A stretch of DNA of 64,000 nucleotides, from contig NW_004450380.1 in NCBI RefSeq assembly GCF_000321225.1, positions 2,845,397 to 2,909,396 of the forward strand, given 5' to 3'. The notes under the pieces are model-generated. The model saw only the letters and a list, made by a program, of their open reading frames with translations, was not told the origin of the DNA and ran no database searches. Position numbers and translations under genes: made by a program. This document shows, piece after piece, positions 19,985 through 30,539 of the stretch; position 1 is the first letter of the stretch; every line of letters begins with the position of its first letter. This stretch comes from Odobenus rosmarus divergens (lineage: Eukaryota > Chordata > Mammalia > Carnivora > Odobenidae).

Positions 19985-22032
19985 CTATGGGATACCTTGT
20001 CTTATTGCTTTATTGTACTTCCCAGATACCATGTTTTTTTGTTTTTTTTTTAATTGAAGGCTTGTGGCAACCCCGTGTCAAGCAAGTCTACAGGCACCAT
20101 TTTTCCAACAGCATTTACGCAGTGTCTCTCTTGGTGTCACATTTTGGTGATTCTCACGAAGAGTTCAACTTTTTCATCATTATTATATTTGTTATGGTGA
20201 TCTGTGATCTTTGATGTTACCATAGCAATTGTTTTGGGGCACCATGAACCATGCCAATATAAGACACATATAATAAATATATTATTATATATATTATAAA
20301 TAAACATTGTGTGTGTTCTGACTGCTCCACCAACTGGCCATTCACCACCACCCCCTCCTTGGGCCTCCCTGTTCCCTGAGACATGATATTGAAATCAGGC
20401 CAATTAATACCCCTCCAATAGCCTCTGCGTGTTCAGGTGAAAGGAAGAGTCACCTGTCTCTCACTTTAAATCAAAAGCTATAAATGATTAAGCTGAGTGA
20501 GGAAGGCATGTTGAAGCTGAGGGGTTGAAAAAGTTAGGCCTCTTGAACCAAACAGTGAGCCAAAGCTCTTGAAGGAGGTTACAAGTGTTATTCTAGTGAA
20601 CATGCAATGATAAGAAAGTGAAACAACCTTACTGCTCATATGGAGAACGTTTTGGTGGTCTGGATAGAAGATCAAACAGCCATGACTCCCTTAAGCCAAA
20701 GCCTAACCTAACTTATGGAGTTATCCATAAGATCTAGCCAAGATAATTAATGAAGATGGCTACACTGAACATCAGGTTTTCAATACAGACAAAATAGCCT
20801 TATAGTGGAAGAAGATGCCATCTAGAACTTTCATAGCTAGAGAACAGAAGTCAATGCCTGGCTTGAAACCTTTAAAGGACAGGCTGACTCTCAGGCACTA
20901 ATGCAGCTGGTGACTTTAAGTTCTGACCTACTACTCAGAAAAAAAAGATTCCTTTCAAAACATTACTGCCCAATGATAATGGACCTGGGCACCCAAGAAC
21001 TCTGATGGAGATGGACAACGAGATTAATCTTGTTTTCATGACCGCTAACACAACATCTAAGCCCATGGATCACGAAGTAATTTCCACTTTCAAGTCTTAT
21101 TATTGAAGAAATACATTTCATTGGGCTATAGCTGCCATAGAGCATGATTCCTCTGATGGATCTGGGTAAACTAAACCAAAAATCTTCTGGAAAGGATTCA
21201 CCTTTCTATTTCGTCTACTCTAGATGCCATTAGGAACATTTGTGATTCATAGGAATAGATCAAAATATCAACTTTCACAGGGGTTTGGAAGAAGTTGGGT
21301 GACTTTGAGGGGTTCAAGACTTCAGGGGAGCAAGTCGCTGCAGATGGGTAGGAAAGAGCAGGAGAACTAGAATCAGGAGTGGAGCCTGAAGATGGGACTG
21401 ACGGGCTGCAATCCGATGATGAAACCTGAACGGATGCTCAAAGAAAAGTGGTTTCCTGAGATGGAATGTACTCCTGGTGAAGATGCCGTGAAGATGGTTG
21501 AAATGACAACGAAGGATTTAGAATATTCCAGAAACTGAGTTGATAAATCTGCAGCAGGGTTTGAGAGGACTGACTCTAATTCTAGAAGTTCTCCCATGGC
21601 TCCAATGCTATCAAACAGCATTGCATGCTACAGAGAAATCCTCCATGAAAGGAAGAGTCCATTGATGAGGCAAACTCATTGTTGTCTTATTTAAGAAACT
21701 GCCACGGCCACCCCAACCTTCAGCACCCACCACCCTGACGTCAACAGCCATCACCATGGAGGGAAGACCCTCCAGCAGCAAAAAGATTATGACTCACTGA
21801 AAGCTCAGACGACGGTTAGCATTTTTTAGCAATAAAGTATTTTTAAATTAAGAAAAGTATATATTATTCTTTCGACATAATGCTGTATATACTTCATAGA
21901 CGATAGTATCATGTAAACATAACTTCTATATACACCGGGAAGCCAAAACATTCACTGGACTCTCTTGATTGCGATACTGGCTTTACGGCAGTGGTTTGGA
22001 ACCAAGCCCGCAGCACCTCTGAGCTGGGCCTG
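19985..22032 (+). mobile_element. Tigger1 DNA transposon, nearly end to end, internally deleted
   Basis: The 5' end ('gataccttgtcttattgc', then 'aggcttgtggcaacccc' at about 20059) and the 3' end ('gattgcgatactggctttac', 'gcagtggtttggaaccaa') match both Tigger1 termini. TA dinucleotides sit directly outside at 19983-19984 and 22033-22034, the target duplication expected for pogo/Tc1-mariner elements. The copy spans 2,048 bp against roughly 2.4 kb for the family. I see two internal deletions, near 20705 and 20920. The AT-rich (20270-20305) and poly-T (20034-20051) stretches are local expansions. Confidence 0.92.
20418..21819 (+). pseudogene. Broken Tigger1 transposase
   Basis: The family encodes a CENP-B-like transposase: a helix-turn-helix DNA-binding head followed by a DDE/DDD catalytic domain that cuts and pastes the element. 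Here the expected start codon reads ATA (20418-20420). An in-frame TAA falls at 20481-20483 within the DNA-binding head. A TAG lies at 20803-20805, five codons after the first catalytic aspartate (GAC, 20788-20790). The second aspartate is still seen at 20975-20977, followed by a PGH motif. The normal stop position is preserved (TAG 21817-21819), with an AATAAA just downstream at about 21830. Two deletions also remove parts of the protein. It cannot make transposase. Confidence 0.88.
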
Positions 22033-22870
22033 TACTATGTGATGAACGCTCTGCTGGCAGTGTCGGCACACTGGGAGGAGGCTACCTGCTCACTGGAGTA
22101 AGGCACAGGTGTAATGGTGTCCTGAAGTCCAGTTTGCACCCGTTAGCAAGAGCTGACTATTCTAGTGTCATGAATTTTAGAAGCTGGTTGATTTTATATG
22201 GGTAGTTAGAGATCAGCCATGGTGCGCACATTTAGACCACAGAAATTGGCAAACGTCAGAAATCAGGTTTTCTTAGAGCTGGTCGTTAAACATTTATGGG
22301 CATGCGTGTGTGCGCCAACGTGTGTGTGCATGCGTGTGTGCATGCAGACAAGTGCGCATGTGCAGAGTTGCTAAAAATCACAAGGAAGCAGCCTAGCGAC
22401 AGGCAGACCTGGTACTCCCTGCAGAAGGACACACGGTCTCGGCACACTCACCAGTCTGAGGTTCTTCATCGCCTGGGGGAACATGCCTTGGTGCAACTGT
22501 AGTTTGCCCACTTTCATTACCTGCACCCCTCTGACAGGATGGCTTCCGGGGAAAAAAATCCTGGAAGAAACCAAAGGGCAAACAGGGTCAGCAGCTCTCA
22601 CCTTTGCAGTCGGCATTCCATCAGGAGACCATGAAGGGGGGTGGGGGGCAGACCCCATTGACCCTTATCAAGAGGAAGCTAGCTGGGTAGTCAGGACGGG
22701 GTGGCATCCTGTGTTAGGAAAGAAATGACAGGACTGGAAAGTCTCTCTAATCAACACGAGAGAAAGGAGACAAGGTCTGCGTTTCTCTCTGGGGGTGGGT
22801 CGGAGAGACCAGTTGATGAGCTTATACTCCAGCCTCCCCTGTGAGGCTCCAGCACCTAGAACAGCCTTTG
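22033..22870. other. Unique intergenic DNA
   Basis: Contains a GT-rich purine/pyrimidine alternating stretch at 22300-22360. No gene is supported. Confidence 0.4.
22300..22360. repeat. Imperfect (TG/GC)n alternating repeat
   Basis: 'gcatgcgtgtgtgcgcc' and repeated 'gtgtgtgcatgcgtg' blocks. The alternating purine-pyrimidine pattern is of the Z-DNA type. Confidence 0.8.
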
Positions 22871-22989
22871 AACAGAAGATGGCCACTCAGTACATATTGA
22901 GTCGATGAATGAAGTGTTCACGACTCCCCACGGAGATACTACCATGCCCTCCTTTTAACTGCCAAGCCCTTGGAGTTCATCATGGCCCA

Positions 22990-23115
22990 TCTTTAGTACA
23001 GGACCTGTGTATTTACTTATCTCACTGGATTACAGAGCTTTTATTCTGGCCCCCCATCTGTGTTCACCATGATGTCCTGCATGCAGGAGGAGCTCAATAC
23101 AAGCTTGACCTCTTT
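22990..23115 (+). repeat. L2 3'-end fragment
   Basis: 'atttacttatctcactgg', 'tctgtgttcaccatgatg' and 'aggaggagctcaatacaa' follow the order of the sense L2 end. A similar trace ('agtacatattgagtcgatga') precedes it at about 22890. Confidence 0.5.
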
Positions 23116-23719
23116 CCCATGTAACAGAACAGAAGAGGGTGTTGTAAGGAGAGCAAAGAATGAAAACGAAGGGCTATGCTCCAAACCTGATATAACTTCC
23201 ATGTGATTCAACAAGAATTTATTATAGCAGAGTCAATAAAATGTGTACAGTTTGGCCGCTTCTATCCCCTGCAACATCTATCCTTAGAGTCTACCGAACT
23301 CCTCCTATATGTACAGGATTGTTCCTGGGGCTGGAGGCTGTCTAGCTATAAGCTTTCCCCTTAAGGCCCAATAATCCCACCAGACACAAGACAAACATCC
23401 ATACCACAGTTACAAAATACGCCAGGAGAGGGCATGATTTTGTGCCCAAATGAGGCCTACCTTAGTACATGGTAATGCTCAGTTCAAGGGGATTGAATTA
23501 CATTGAGAGAATAATGTAAGAGTTATGAAGAGAGAGAGGTGCTGGTGGTTGGTTGGACCGAAGGTTTCCTGGAGGAAGGAAACAGGATATAAACTGGCTC
23601 TCAAGGTTTGGGCAAGCCTGGCTGGATGGGGAAAAGGGAAGCGCATTTACACTGCTAGCATGAGCAAGGGCACACTCCAAATGCTGCTTGTCCAGAGACC
23701 ACAGGTTCTGCCCTAAGAG

Positions 23720-23835
23720 TCATGCCTCACATAGGGCTTGCCATGTGCCAAGCTCTGCTCTGACCATTTCTCACTTGTGAACTCATGGAACCACATTTAA
23801 GCTCTACTGTGTAACAGAGAAGAGGCAGATCTACC
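23720..23835 (-). repeat. MIR fragment, antisense
   Basis: 'gcttgccatgtgccaagc' followed by 'tgaactcatggaaccaca' matches antisense MIR order. Weak. Confidence 0.5.
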
Positions 23836-25849
23836 AGGAGACACATATATTCTCTGGTAAGTGGACACACGTCTCCTCCTCATTCCTTCTCCCTGAACCT
23901 CAACTCTTCCCCACACGAAATGTGATAGAGAAACTCCTTTCATTCGTGCTCTTCAAAAAGTGGAAAGCAGTCCTTGAGAGGGAGGTATTTCAATCGATAG
24001 AAGGTCGGCTATGCTTCTTTGAAAGAACTGCGAAGGGAGGGGGAGGGGAGAAACAAAAGCAACACCTGGGTCTTGGATTTTTCTTCATCTCTTGAGTAGA
24101 CCAGGAGATCAATCACTTCACCCCTCACCCCACAAAATGAACATCATTATCTACTTGTGTGGAAGAGATTTTAAGATTTGCAGACAAAAGGCTTAAGTAC
24201 AGGACACCATTATCAGGAGGTAATTGCCCCGGACACTTTCCCTGAAAAGCACACCTGAATTTGGGATTTGATTTTATTGCTATGAATGTGGAATAATTAA
24301 ATTTAAAGGCAAAAAGGAATTTTATACTAAAAATCATATCACTAAATGGATGTCTGTCATGTCAGTTAGCAGAAGGAAAGAAAAATCCTTGGTTCCATGC
24401 TGGGAGAGAAAGTGGCAAATAATTATGCCCTGACAGGTACCTGCTCTTGTTGCTTAAAGATATTAAAAAAAACAAAGTGAAGTTCAGTCAGGAGAGGATG
24501 AGGGGAATGTGTCTGCGAGGGGGACTTGCACATAAATATTTATGGAGCAGTGTCGTGGCTCTGGCGAGCACTGACCATGTGCCTGGATTGTTTCTGGAAG
24601 CCTCCCAGCTGCCATCTGGAATAACAATCACGACTACTTGCTGGAGTCACACCCACAGCAACACCGGTGAAGCTCACTCCTGCTGGGAGAAGGTCCCCAG
24701 CAAGGGCACGTGGGTGACCGTGATGAGGACAGATGAGGGCCTGCTGGCTGTCTTCAATCATGGCACTGCCAAAAATGAAGGCCAGCAAAGAGTCTGACCC
24801 AGGAACAGCCTCAGGGGGGCCTAGGAGTGTGGGGACCAAGGCAGGAGTCTGAGTGGGAAGGGGAAAGGGTAGGGGAGGCTATATGATGCTGTGTTCTGTG
24901 CCCAGGGTGGTAAGGAATGAGAAGTCCCAGGAGAGTCCCTGCTCTGGCTGGGACACAGTCTAGTTGCAGAAGTGAGGCAGATAAAATCATGACACGGAGA
25001 GCAGTGTGAGGGCTGCCATGGCACAGACGTGGGGCTCCAGAAGCAGTAGAGCCCTCAGTGACCAGGGGAGGGTTCCTGGAGCCGCATAACTTGAACTAGT
25101 CCAGACCAGAAGGGGCCATGGGCTCCTGGGACAGTTGTTGGGGCATTATAAATTCCCTTTCTGTAGGTACAATGCTAGCGATCATGCGCTCCCGAATGCT
25201 GGGCCTAGGAGGGAAAAACTGCCCTTGGTGTTTCTGTGGTGAGTAAGTGCCTAGGAAGGAATGTGTTTAAACAAGCAGAGCAAAGCAGCGGCACCCGTAC
25301 TAGCTTTAACTCAGGCCCATAAGCACCAAGATTGTGCTGCCCTACTTTGCAAGGAGGCTGCAAATCCAGAAAGTGGAATGCCTCAAGCTCAAAGGCTACT
25401 GAAGTCCTGGTGGCAGGACCCGCACTGCTGGTCCTGCTGAGGTTTCCCCACATGATGTAATTACCAATTACACAGCTTCACTACAGGTAGCAGTCTGGCA
25501 TTGAAAGCAGGAAAAAAACATTGATTGTTCGGGATGATTTTTTTTAGAACTGATGTAAAAGACGTGACTGAATTTAAAAGAAGAGCTTAACTTGCCTCTA
25601 TAAACCGTATTTCATAGTAACCAAAGAGATCAAAGAATGATGGAGAATTTTATGATGGATGGATTACGTTGTTACCATCAGAACCCACTGATCAATGTTA
25701 GCATCCTTACAGTGTAAAAATCAGACATCGTGTGCTCTCTGATGTCATACAACAGGAATTATTCTGCACTACCTATAAAGCATCCTTGCCAAAAACAAAA
25801 CTGAATTTAATCAAGTCCATGCAGTTAAATTCCATTTCATAGGAAAAAC
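23836..25849. other. Unique intergenic DNA
   Basis: Non-repetitive. The stretch 24130-24340 is A/T-rich with high sequence complexity and could be conserved non-coding DNA. Frames of about 100 codons on both strands at 24447-24839 oppose each other and are not supported as genes. Confidence 0.4.
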
Positions 25850-26205
25850 AAGTGATAGATGATCAAATAAAAGCAACCAGCTAAACCGAGATATGGGAAA
25901 TTCTACAGGACTTTGATGCAGAATTTCAACAGGTCAATGGCATGAAAAGAAAAAGATGGCAGGGGAGGAGAGCACTCTAGATTAAAAGAGACTCAAAAGA
26001 TACAACAACCAAATGTCACATATAGACCTTGTGTATTTGACCTCAAACAAAACAATCATTAAAAGACATTTCTAGGAATTCTGGGGAATCTGAACATGAA
26101 ACAGCATTGTTGGCATATAAGGAAATGTCCACATTTTTCCAAGATGCAAGCTAATGAATGGATAAAATGATGTAATGTCTGAGATTTGATTTAAATTTCC
26201 TCAGC
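25850..26205 (+). mobile_element. Old LINE-1 3' UTR fragment
   Basis: 'gatatgggaaattctac', 'tagattaaaagagactc', 'acaaccaaatgtcacata' and 'gatgtaatgtctgagatt' follow the 3' UTR order of old L1M-type elements. It ends just before a new L1 5' part starts. Confidence 0.6.
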
Positions 26206-27270
26206 AGAATTTCTCTTCCAGCAATGGTGGATTAGTTCGTTTCAGACCGAACTCCTTGTTAAAAACAAGAAAAGTTAGACAAAATTTACAAAATAATTGT
26301 TTGAAGGTATCACAGACCCACTGAGGCCGAGGGATCTGGAAGAGTCAAAACTGCGGAAAGAACAGAAGCTCAAGAAGGTGATCCTTAAATTTGTTGCCAC
26401 TTTTCCCTTTGCTGACTTGAACGCAGAGGCAGACAGGCTCAAGAGCTGAGCAGAGGTTTTGGCAGTCTGAGAAACGGACACACAGAAACGAGCTCAGGGT
26501 GCAACAAGGATGGAAAGGAGCCCTGGTAAACATCCTTGGCTTTCATTTGTGACCCCCAAAGGGTAAGGTAAGAGTAGTAGTAACCCAGAAAGAGACCAGC
26601 TCTCACAAAGACTCGATCTGTTCAAACCCTGAATGGATTAAGGTGATCTGTTCCTACAAACTGCCAGAAGCAAAAGTAAATTCTCTTTGAAGTAAAATGT
26701 CATCCTGAACCTATAATTATTCCTGTTCAATGTCCAACTGCAGGACATTCAGTAAAATTATAACCAGGCATACAAAAAACAAAGTACTGTCTGAAAACCA
26801 AGAGAAAAAAAACACAATGAAACAGACCTATAGGTACTCAACAAGTCAGGTCTTTAAACCAACAGGTCTTTAAATGTAAAAAGTATGTTTGACAACTTAA
26901 ATAATAGAAAAGAACTTTAGCAAAAAATTAGAAATAAAAAATAACCAATGAAATTTCTGGAACTGAAAAATAGAAAACTGGAGTCAAGAACTCAATAGCT
27001 TAACATCAGATGCATCACAGCCAAAGAAAGAATTAGTAAACTGGAAGGCAGGTCAAAACATGGAGAGGCAATGAAATGGCAAATAAAGGACGCGGGTCTC
27101 ATATATGTTAACTAGAATTTCAAATTAGGTTAGAAAGGGAATGGGGCTGAAGCAATATATGAAGCCATAATGGCTGAGAATTTCCAAAAGTAATAAAAGA
27201 CAGCAAATAACAGATTCAGAAATGCTAAGAACCGCAAAATAGAATAAAACAATTCAACAAAAAGGGGGGA
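26206..27270 (+). mobile_element. LINE-1 (L1M) 5' UTR and ORF1 fragment
   Basis: It begins with the 5' UTR-type 'tccagcaatggtggatta' and leads to ORF1 landmarks: 'aatttctggaactgaaaaa' (26953), 'agaaagaattagtaaactgg' (27024) and 'ataatggctgagaatttcc' (27168). The frame is lost in many places. It is joined directly to a 3' UTR tail at 27270, which implies loss of all of ORF2 or juxtaposition of two copies. Confidence 0.7.
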
Positions 27271-27392
27271 GGGATAAAATAAGTGTTGCAAAATTTTGAT
27301 AATTATTGAATCTGGATGAGGAATGTAAGAAAGTTCATCATATTACTCTATTTTTGTGTATGTTTGAAATTTTCCATAATAAAAAACAAGAC
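27271..27392 (+). mobile_element. LINE-1 3' UTR tail
   Basis: 'ctatttttgtgtatgtttga' followed by 'aattttccataataaaaaac' is the standard tail of several old L1M subfamilies, including an AATAAA-like signal. Confidence 0.75.
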
Positions 27393-28193
27393 ACTGGGTT
27401 TTACTTTTTCACTTTTGGGAATTATGGCCTCTGGCAGATAACTGCCTCAAGTTTAAAAAATTCTGGATTTTTAATAAATTGTAAGCCTCATATAGAAATG
27501 ACATGGAAACTCACAGGGGACTGGGCCAAGGAAGCGTGAAAAGGCAGATGGAGTCATGTGATGTTCCTCAGGCTTGGCTTAAGTTAAACCAGCTGCTGTA
27601 TGAAAGTTATTTATGCCTTTGTGGTAGGGTAGCTTCATTTGTAATATGTAACACTTTTGTTGCTGTTAGTTTAAAAAAGATAAAAAGATCCTAACATCGG
27701 GAAATGAAACCAAAGAAAGAAAAGATCATACCATCCTAGAAATTGCCTTAGAATAAGAACCATCTCTTACCATGAGCTTAATTAATTACACAGTTAGTCC
27801 AGAGAAGTGCTCTTCCCCAAGGGGGGCAATGAATCCTTACTTCTCCATCACTCCTACTGCCTGCCTTGCTGGTGACAGGAAGATCAGAGCTATGAATTCT
27901 CACTTGTTTCCAAAAAAGGATGATCCTGGGTTCTGGCCTCAATTGAACCCTCACCTCCTGTTTTATCTGTGACATGTGTTGCTGGCCCCACATCACTGAC
28001 AGATGCATCTGCCACACCCCACCACCACCTACCCCTTGAGTATGAGAAAATAAAATTCATGTGCCTCTTATAATTCTATCATATATTACAACAGCATTTT
28101 ATAACATTACAGTGAGATTTTTGTCTCACTGCAATTAGATTTTTCTTGGGTTTATTTTATCCCACAAAATGAGTAAGCAGAATCATCTCCTTA
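27393..28193. other. Unique or unresolved DNA
   Basis: No family recognised and no coding support. Confidence 0.35.
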
Positions 28194-28211
28194 CACAAAG
28201 ATTATATTTCT

Positions 28212-28423
28212 TTTTTTTTTTTAAGATTATTTATTTATTTATTTGACAGAGAGAGAGAGAGAGACAGCGAGAGAGGGAACACAAGCAGGGGGAGAGGGAG
28301 AAGCAACTCCGTGGGAAGCCTGCTCCCGAGCAGGGAGGCCGATGCGGGGCTCGATCCCAGGACCCTGGCATCATGACCTGAGCTGAAGGCAGACGCTTAA
28401 TGACTGAGCCACCCAGGCACCCC
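28212..28423 (-). mobile_element. Can-SINE, reverse, with perfect 18-bp target duplication
   Basis: Complete reverse copy with a (GA)n stretch at about 28247-28265 and its head at right. It is bounded by the exact repeat 'cacaaagattatatttct' at 28194-28211 and 28424-28441. The perfect duplication and low divergence suggest a young insertion. Confidence 0.97.
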
Positions 28424-28441
28424 CACAAAGATTATATTTCT

Positions 28442-29171
28442 AACGCCTCTTAATTTCCACTAAATAGAGGTCCTCCACCCAAAAGGCAGGACTTTCTTAC
28501 TCTAAGAAGTTTAACAATTTATGGTTGTTGGTACATTACCTATTGTTATAAAGAAACTATAAATCAGAGAAGAACAAAAGAGCTTTTTGTTTATTTTAAA
28601 CGTTTATATAATTCGGGTTCAGAAGCAGAGGTTTTACAGTAGATAAATTCGAATGAAAGAGGACATTCAGGCTCAAGACCTGCTTCTTCCAAGTAGTTTG
28701 TTGATGGACCACTTCACATCACAATTAACCTGATGCTAAGACAAGGAGTGGGAGAACATTTAGAAATATTCGCAACTACATATAAACACAAGCTAGTATC
28801 ATTAAGTGTCCAGGGCTAGTGAACGTATGGTAATCAAATGTAACGCACTGTTATATCCACACTGAAATAAACAATGGGGAAAAATTGCCTGATTTTATTG
28901 CAAAGTTAAAAAAAAAAAAAGTGGCCCAATAGCATAAAAATAGTTATTTCCAACAGCCAAAGGGCCCACTTGGATCACCTGTATGTTTCCCTGTTGTTTT
29001 TTTTTTAAATGCAAGCTGAATGGGTAGGAATGCAGAGAGAAGCCTGGCAGGATGGTGGTAGTTGAGATGATACTGGATGAGGGGCACAGAGCTGCCTTGT
29101 TAAAGAAATGCTTCTGTTGCAGATGGGGTTGAATTTTGAACCTGAAAGTTTGTGTTTTCATCTTCTTTTTG
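28442..29171. other. Unique intergenic DNA
   Basis: Holds an A13 tract near 28908-28920. No repeat or exon was recognised. Confidence 0.4.
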
Positions 29172-29182
29172 AAAAGTGAACC

Positions 29183-29374
29183 TCAGGGGTGCCTGGGTGG
29201 CTCAGTCATTAAGCGTCTGCCTTTGGCTCGGGTTATGATCCCAGGGTCCTGGGATCGAGCCCCGCATCGGGCTTCCTGCTCAGTGGGGAGTCTGCTTCTC
29301 CCTCTCCCACTCCCCCTGCTTGTGTTCCCTCTCTCACTGTGTCTCTCTCTGTCAAATAAATAAAATCTTAAAAA
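29183..29374 (+). mobile_element. Can-SINE, forward
   Basis: Full-length forward copy ('gcctgggtggctcagtcat' head, 'gtcaaataaataaaatctt' tail). The target duplication 'aaaagtgaacc' is at 29172-29182 and 29375-29385. Confidence 0.96.
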
Positions 29375-29436
29375 AAAAGTGAACCATGAACACATTGCCT
29401 GTATCATATTTGTAACTTGCAAATTACGTTTGACTA

Positions 29437-29697
29437 TTTTCATGTTATGCTGGATTCATGCACAGTTTTCTCACCCACTTGCCAGACCTGCTCATGAGCA
29501 GCCTGGGCCCCCGGCAGTTTGGCTATCAGCAGGGAGGCCACGTGGTGCTGCTCACAGAGCTGGTACTCCCTGTAGCACAGTGGTAAGGACTGGTCAGAAT
29601 CCTCCAGGCGGACAGGGTGGTACTCCAATGTATGCAAATAGTTTCCTTTAATGCTCATAAAGGGGACAGTGCTTTCCTGTGTCTGACTTTTGCCCAT
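29437..29697 (-). other. Coding-like open segment of unknown origin
   Basis: The reverse strand holds an ATG-to-TGA frame of 85 codons: MGKSQTQES at the start, EYHPVRLEDSDQ and CYREYQLCEQHH in the middle, SSIT at the end. Its composition (charged and aromatic residues, frequent C/G at third positions) looks more coding-like than the A/T-rich flanks, and the two other frames have stops. I do not recognise the protein. A strong donor-like TGG|gtgaga lies near the end (about 29460), but there is no pyrimidine-rich acceptor at the other side. It could be a retrogene remnant, a lone exon or chance. Confidence 0.25.
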
Positions 29698-29985
29698 TTC
29701 GTGTCTTGCAGTCCTCTTTTTTAGGGTGTAAAATACTTAATATTTAGAAGTATTTCAAAAAGGCTGGCCAGCATGACTGAAATATAAAAAGAAATGTAAT
29801 AAAATGCTGGCAAGATAGTAAAGAATTGTCAGGCCAAAATCTAAGTGAAGAGGGACCCCTGAGAAGTAAGTAGAATGGTGCAACTATGGTATGCTCATAT
29901 GCTGGAGCCTCTGGCTTCCTCTGCTTTTGTTTGTTTTTTTGTTTTAAGCTTGGGGGGCATAAGAGCAAGTCCAGTGTCTACCTCA
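29698..29985. other. Unique intergenic DNA
   Basis: No feature recognised. Confidence 0.35.
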
Positions 29986-29989
29986 TCAC

Positions 29990-30178
29990 AGGGTCTAACA
30001 GAGAATCCTCCCTTCTTGCCAATCGCAGGAGACAGACTACATTGAAAAGAGTCACTGTAAGGCCAACAGAAAGCCAGAAGCCAGTAGAATAATATCTTCA
30101 ATGTGCCTAGCACAAAGAATTCCTGTATCCTCAAAAATATCTTTCACGAATCTGAGTGTACAGGTAAAGGGTTCAGGG
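29990..30178 (+). mobile_element. LINE-1 ORF1 3'-part fragment
   Basis: 'gaaagccagaagccagta', 'ataatatcttcaatgtgc' and 'tcctcaaaaatatctttca' follow the ORF1 C-terminal order of L1M. Degraded. Confidence 0.65.
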
Positions 30179-30530
30179 TTGCTTTTTGAGGTGAAGAAAA
30201 TGTTCTAAAATTGAATGTGGCGATGGCTGCACATGTCTTTGAATATAATGAATTGTATGCTTTTGATGGGTAAACTGTATGGTTCTATGAATTATATTTC
30301 TTTTTTAAAAGATTTTATTTACGTATTTGACAGAGAGAGAGAGAGAGCGTAAGCAGGGGGAGGGGCAGAGGGAGAGGAAGAAGCAGACCTCCCGCTGAGT
30401 GGAAAGCCCGATATGGGGCTCCACCTCAGGACCCTGAGATCATGACTTGAGCAAAAGGCAGATGCTTAACTGACTGAGCCACCCAGGTGCCCCTCTATGA
30501 ATTATATTTCAATAAACTATTAAAAAAAGA
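30179..30530 (+). mobile_element. LINE-1 3' UTR end, split by a SINE
   Basis: 'gaagaaaatgttctaaaatt' (30194) and 'gtggcgatggctgcacatg' (30217) are followed, after the SINE, by 'attatatttcaataaact'. This is a classical L1 3' end. The SINE at 30301-30493 separates the two parts. Confidence 0.75.
30301..30493 (-). mobile_element. Can-SINE, reverse, with perfect 17-bp target duplication
   Basis: Complete reverse copy inserted in an L1 3' end. The exact repeat 'tctatgaattatatttc' lies at 30284-30300 and 30494-30510. Confidence 0.97.
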
Positions 30531-30539
30531 ATGAGACCT

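Noticed and set aside
24447..24839. Opposing frames of about 100 codons
   Set aside because: Both strands are open over the same bases, without motif or splice evidence.
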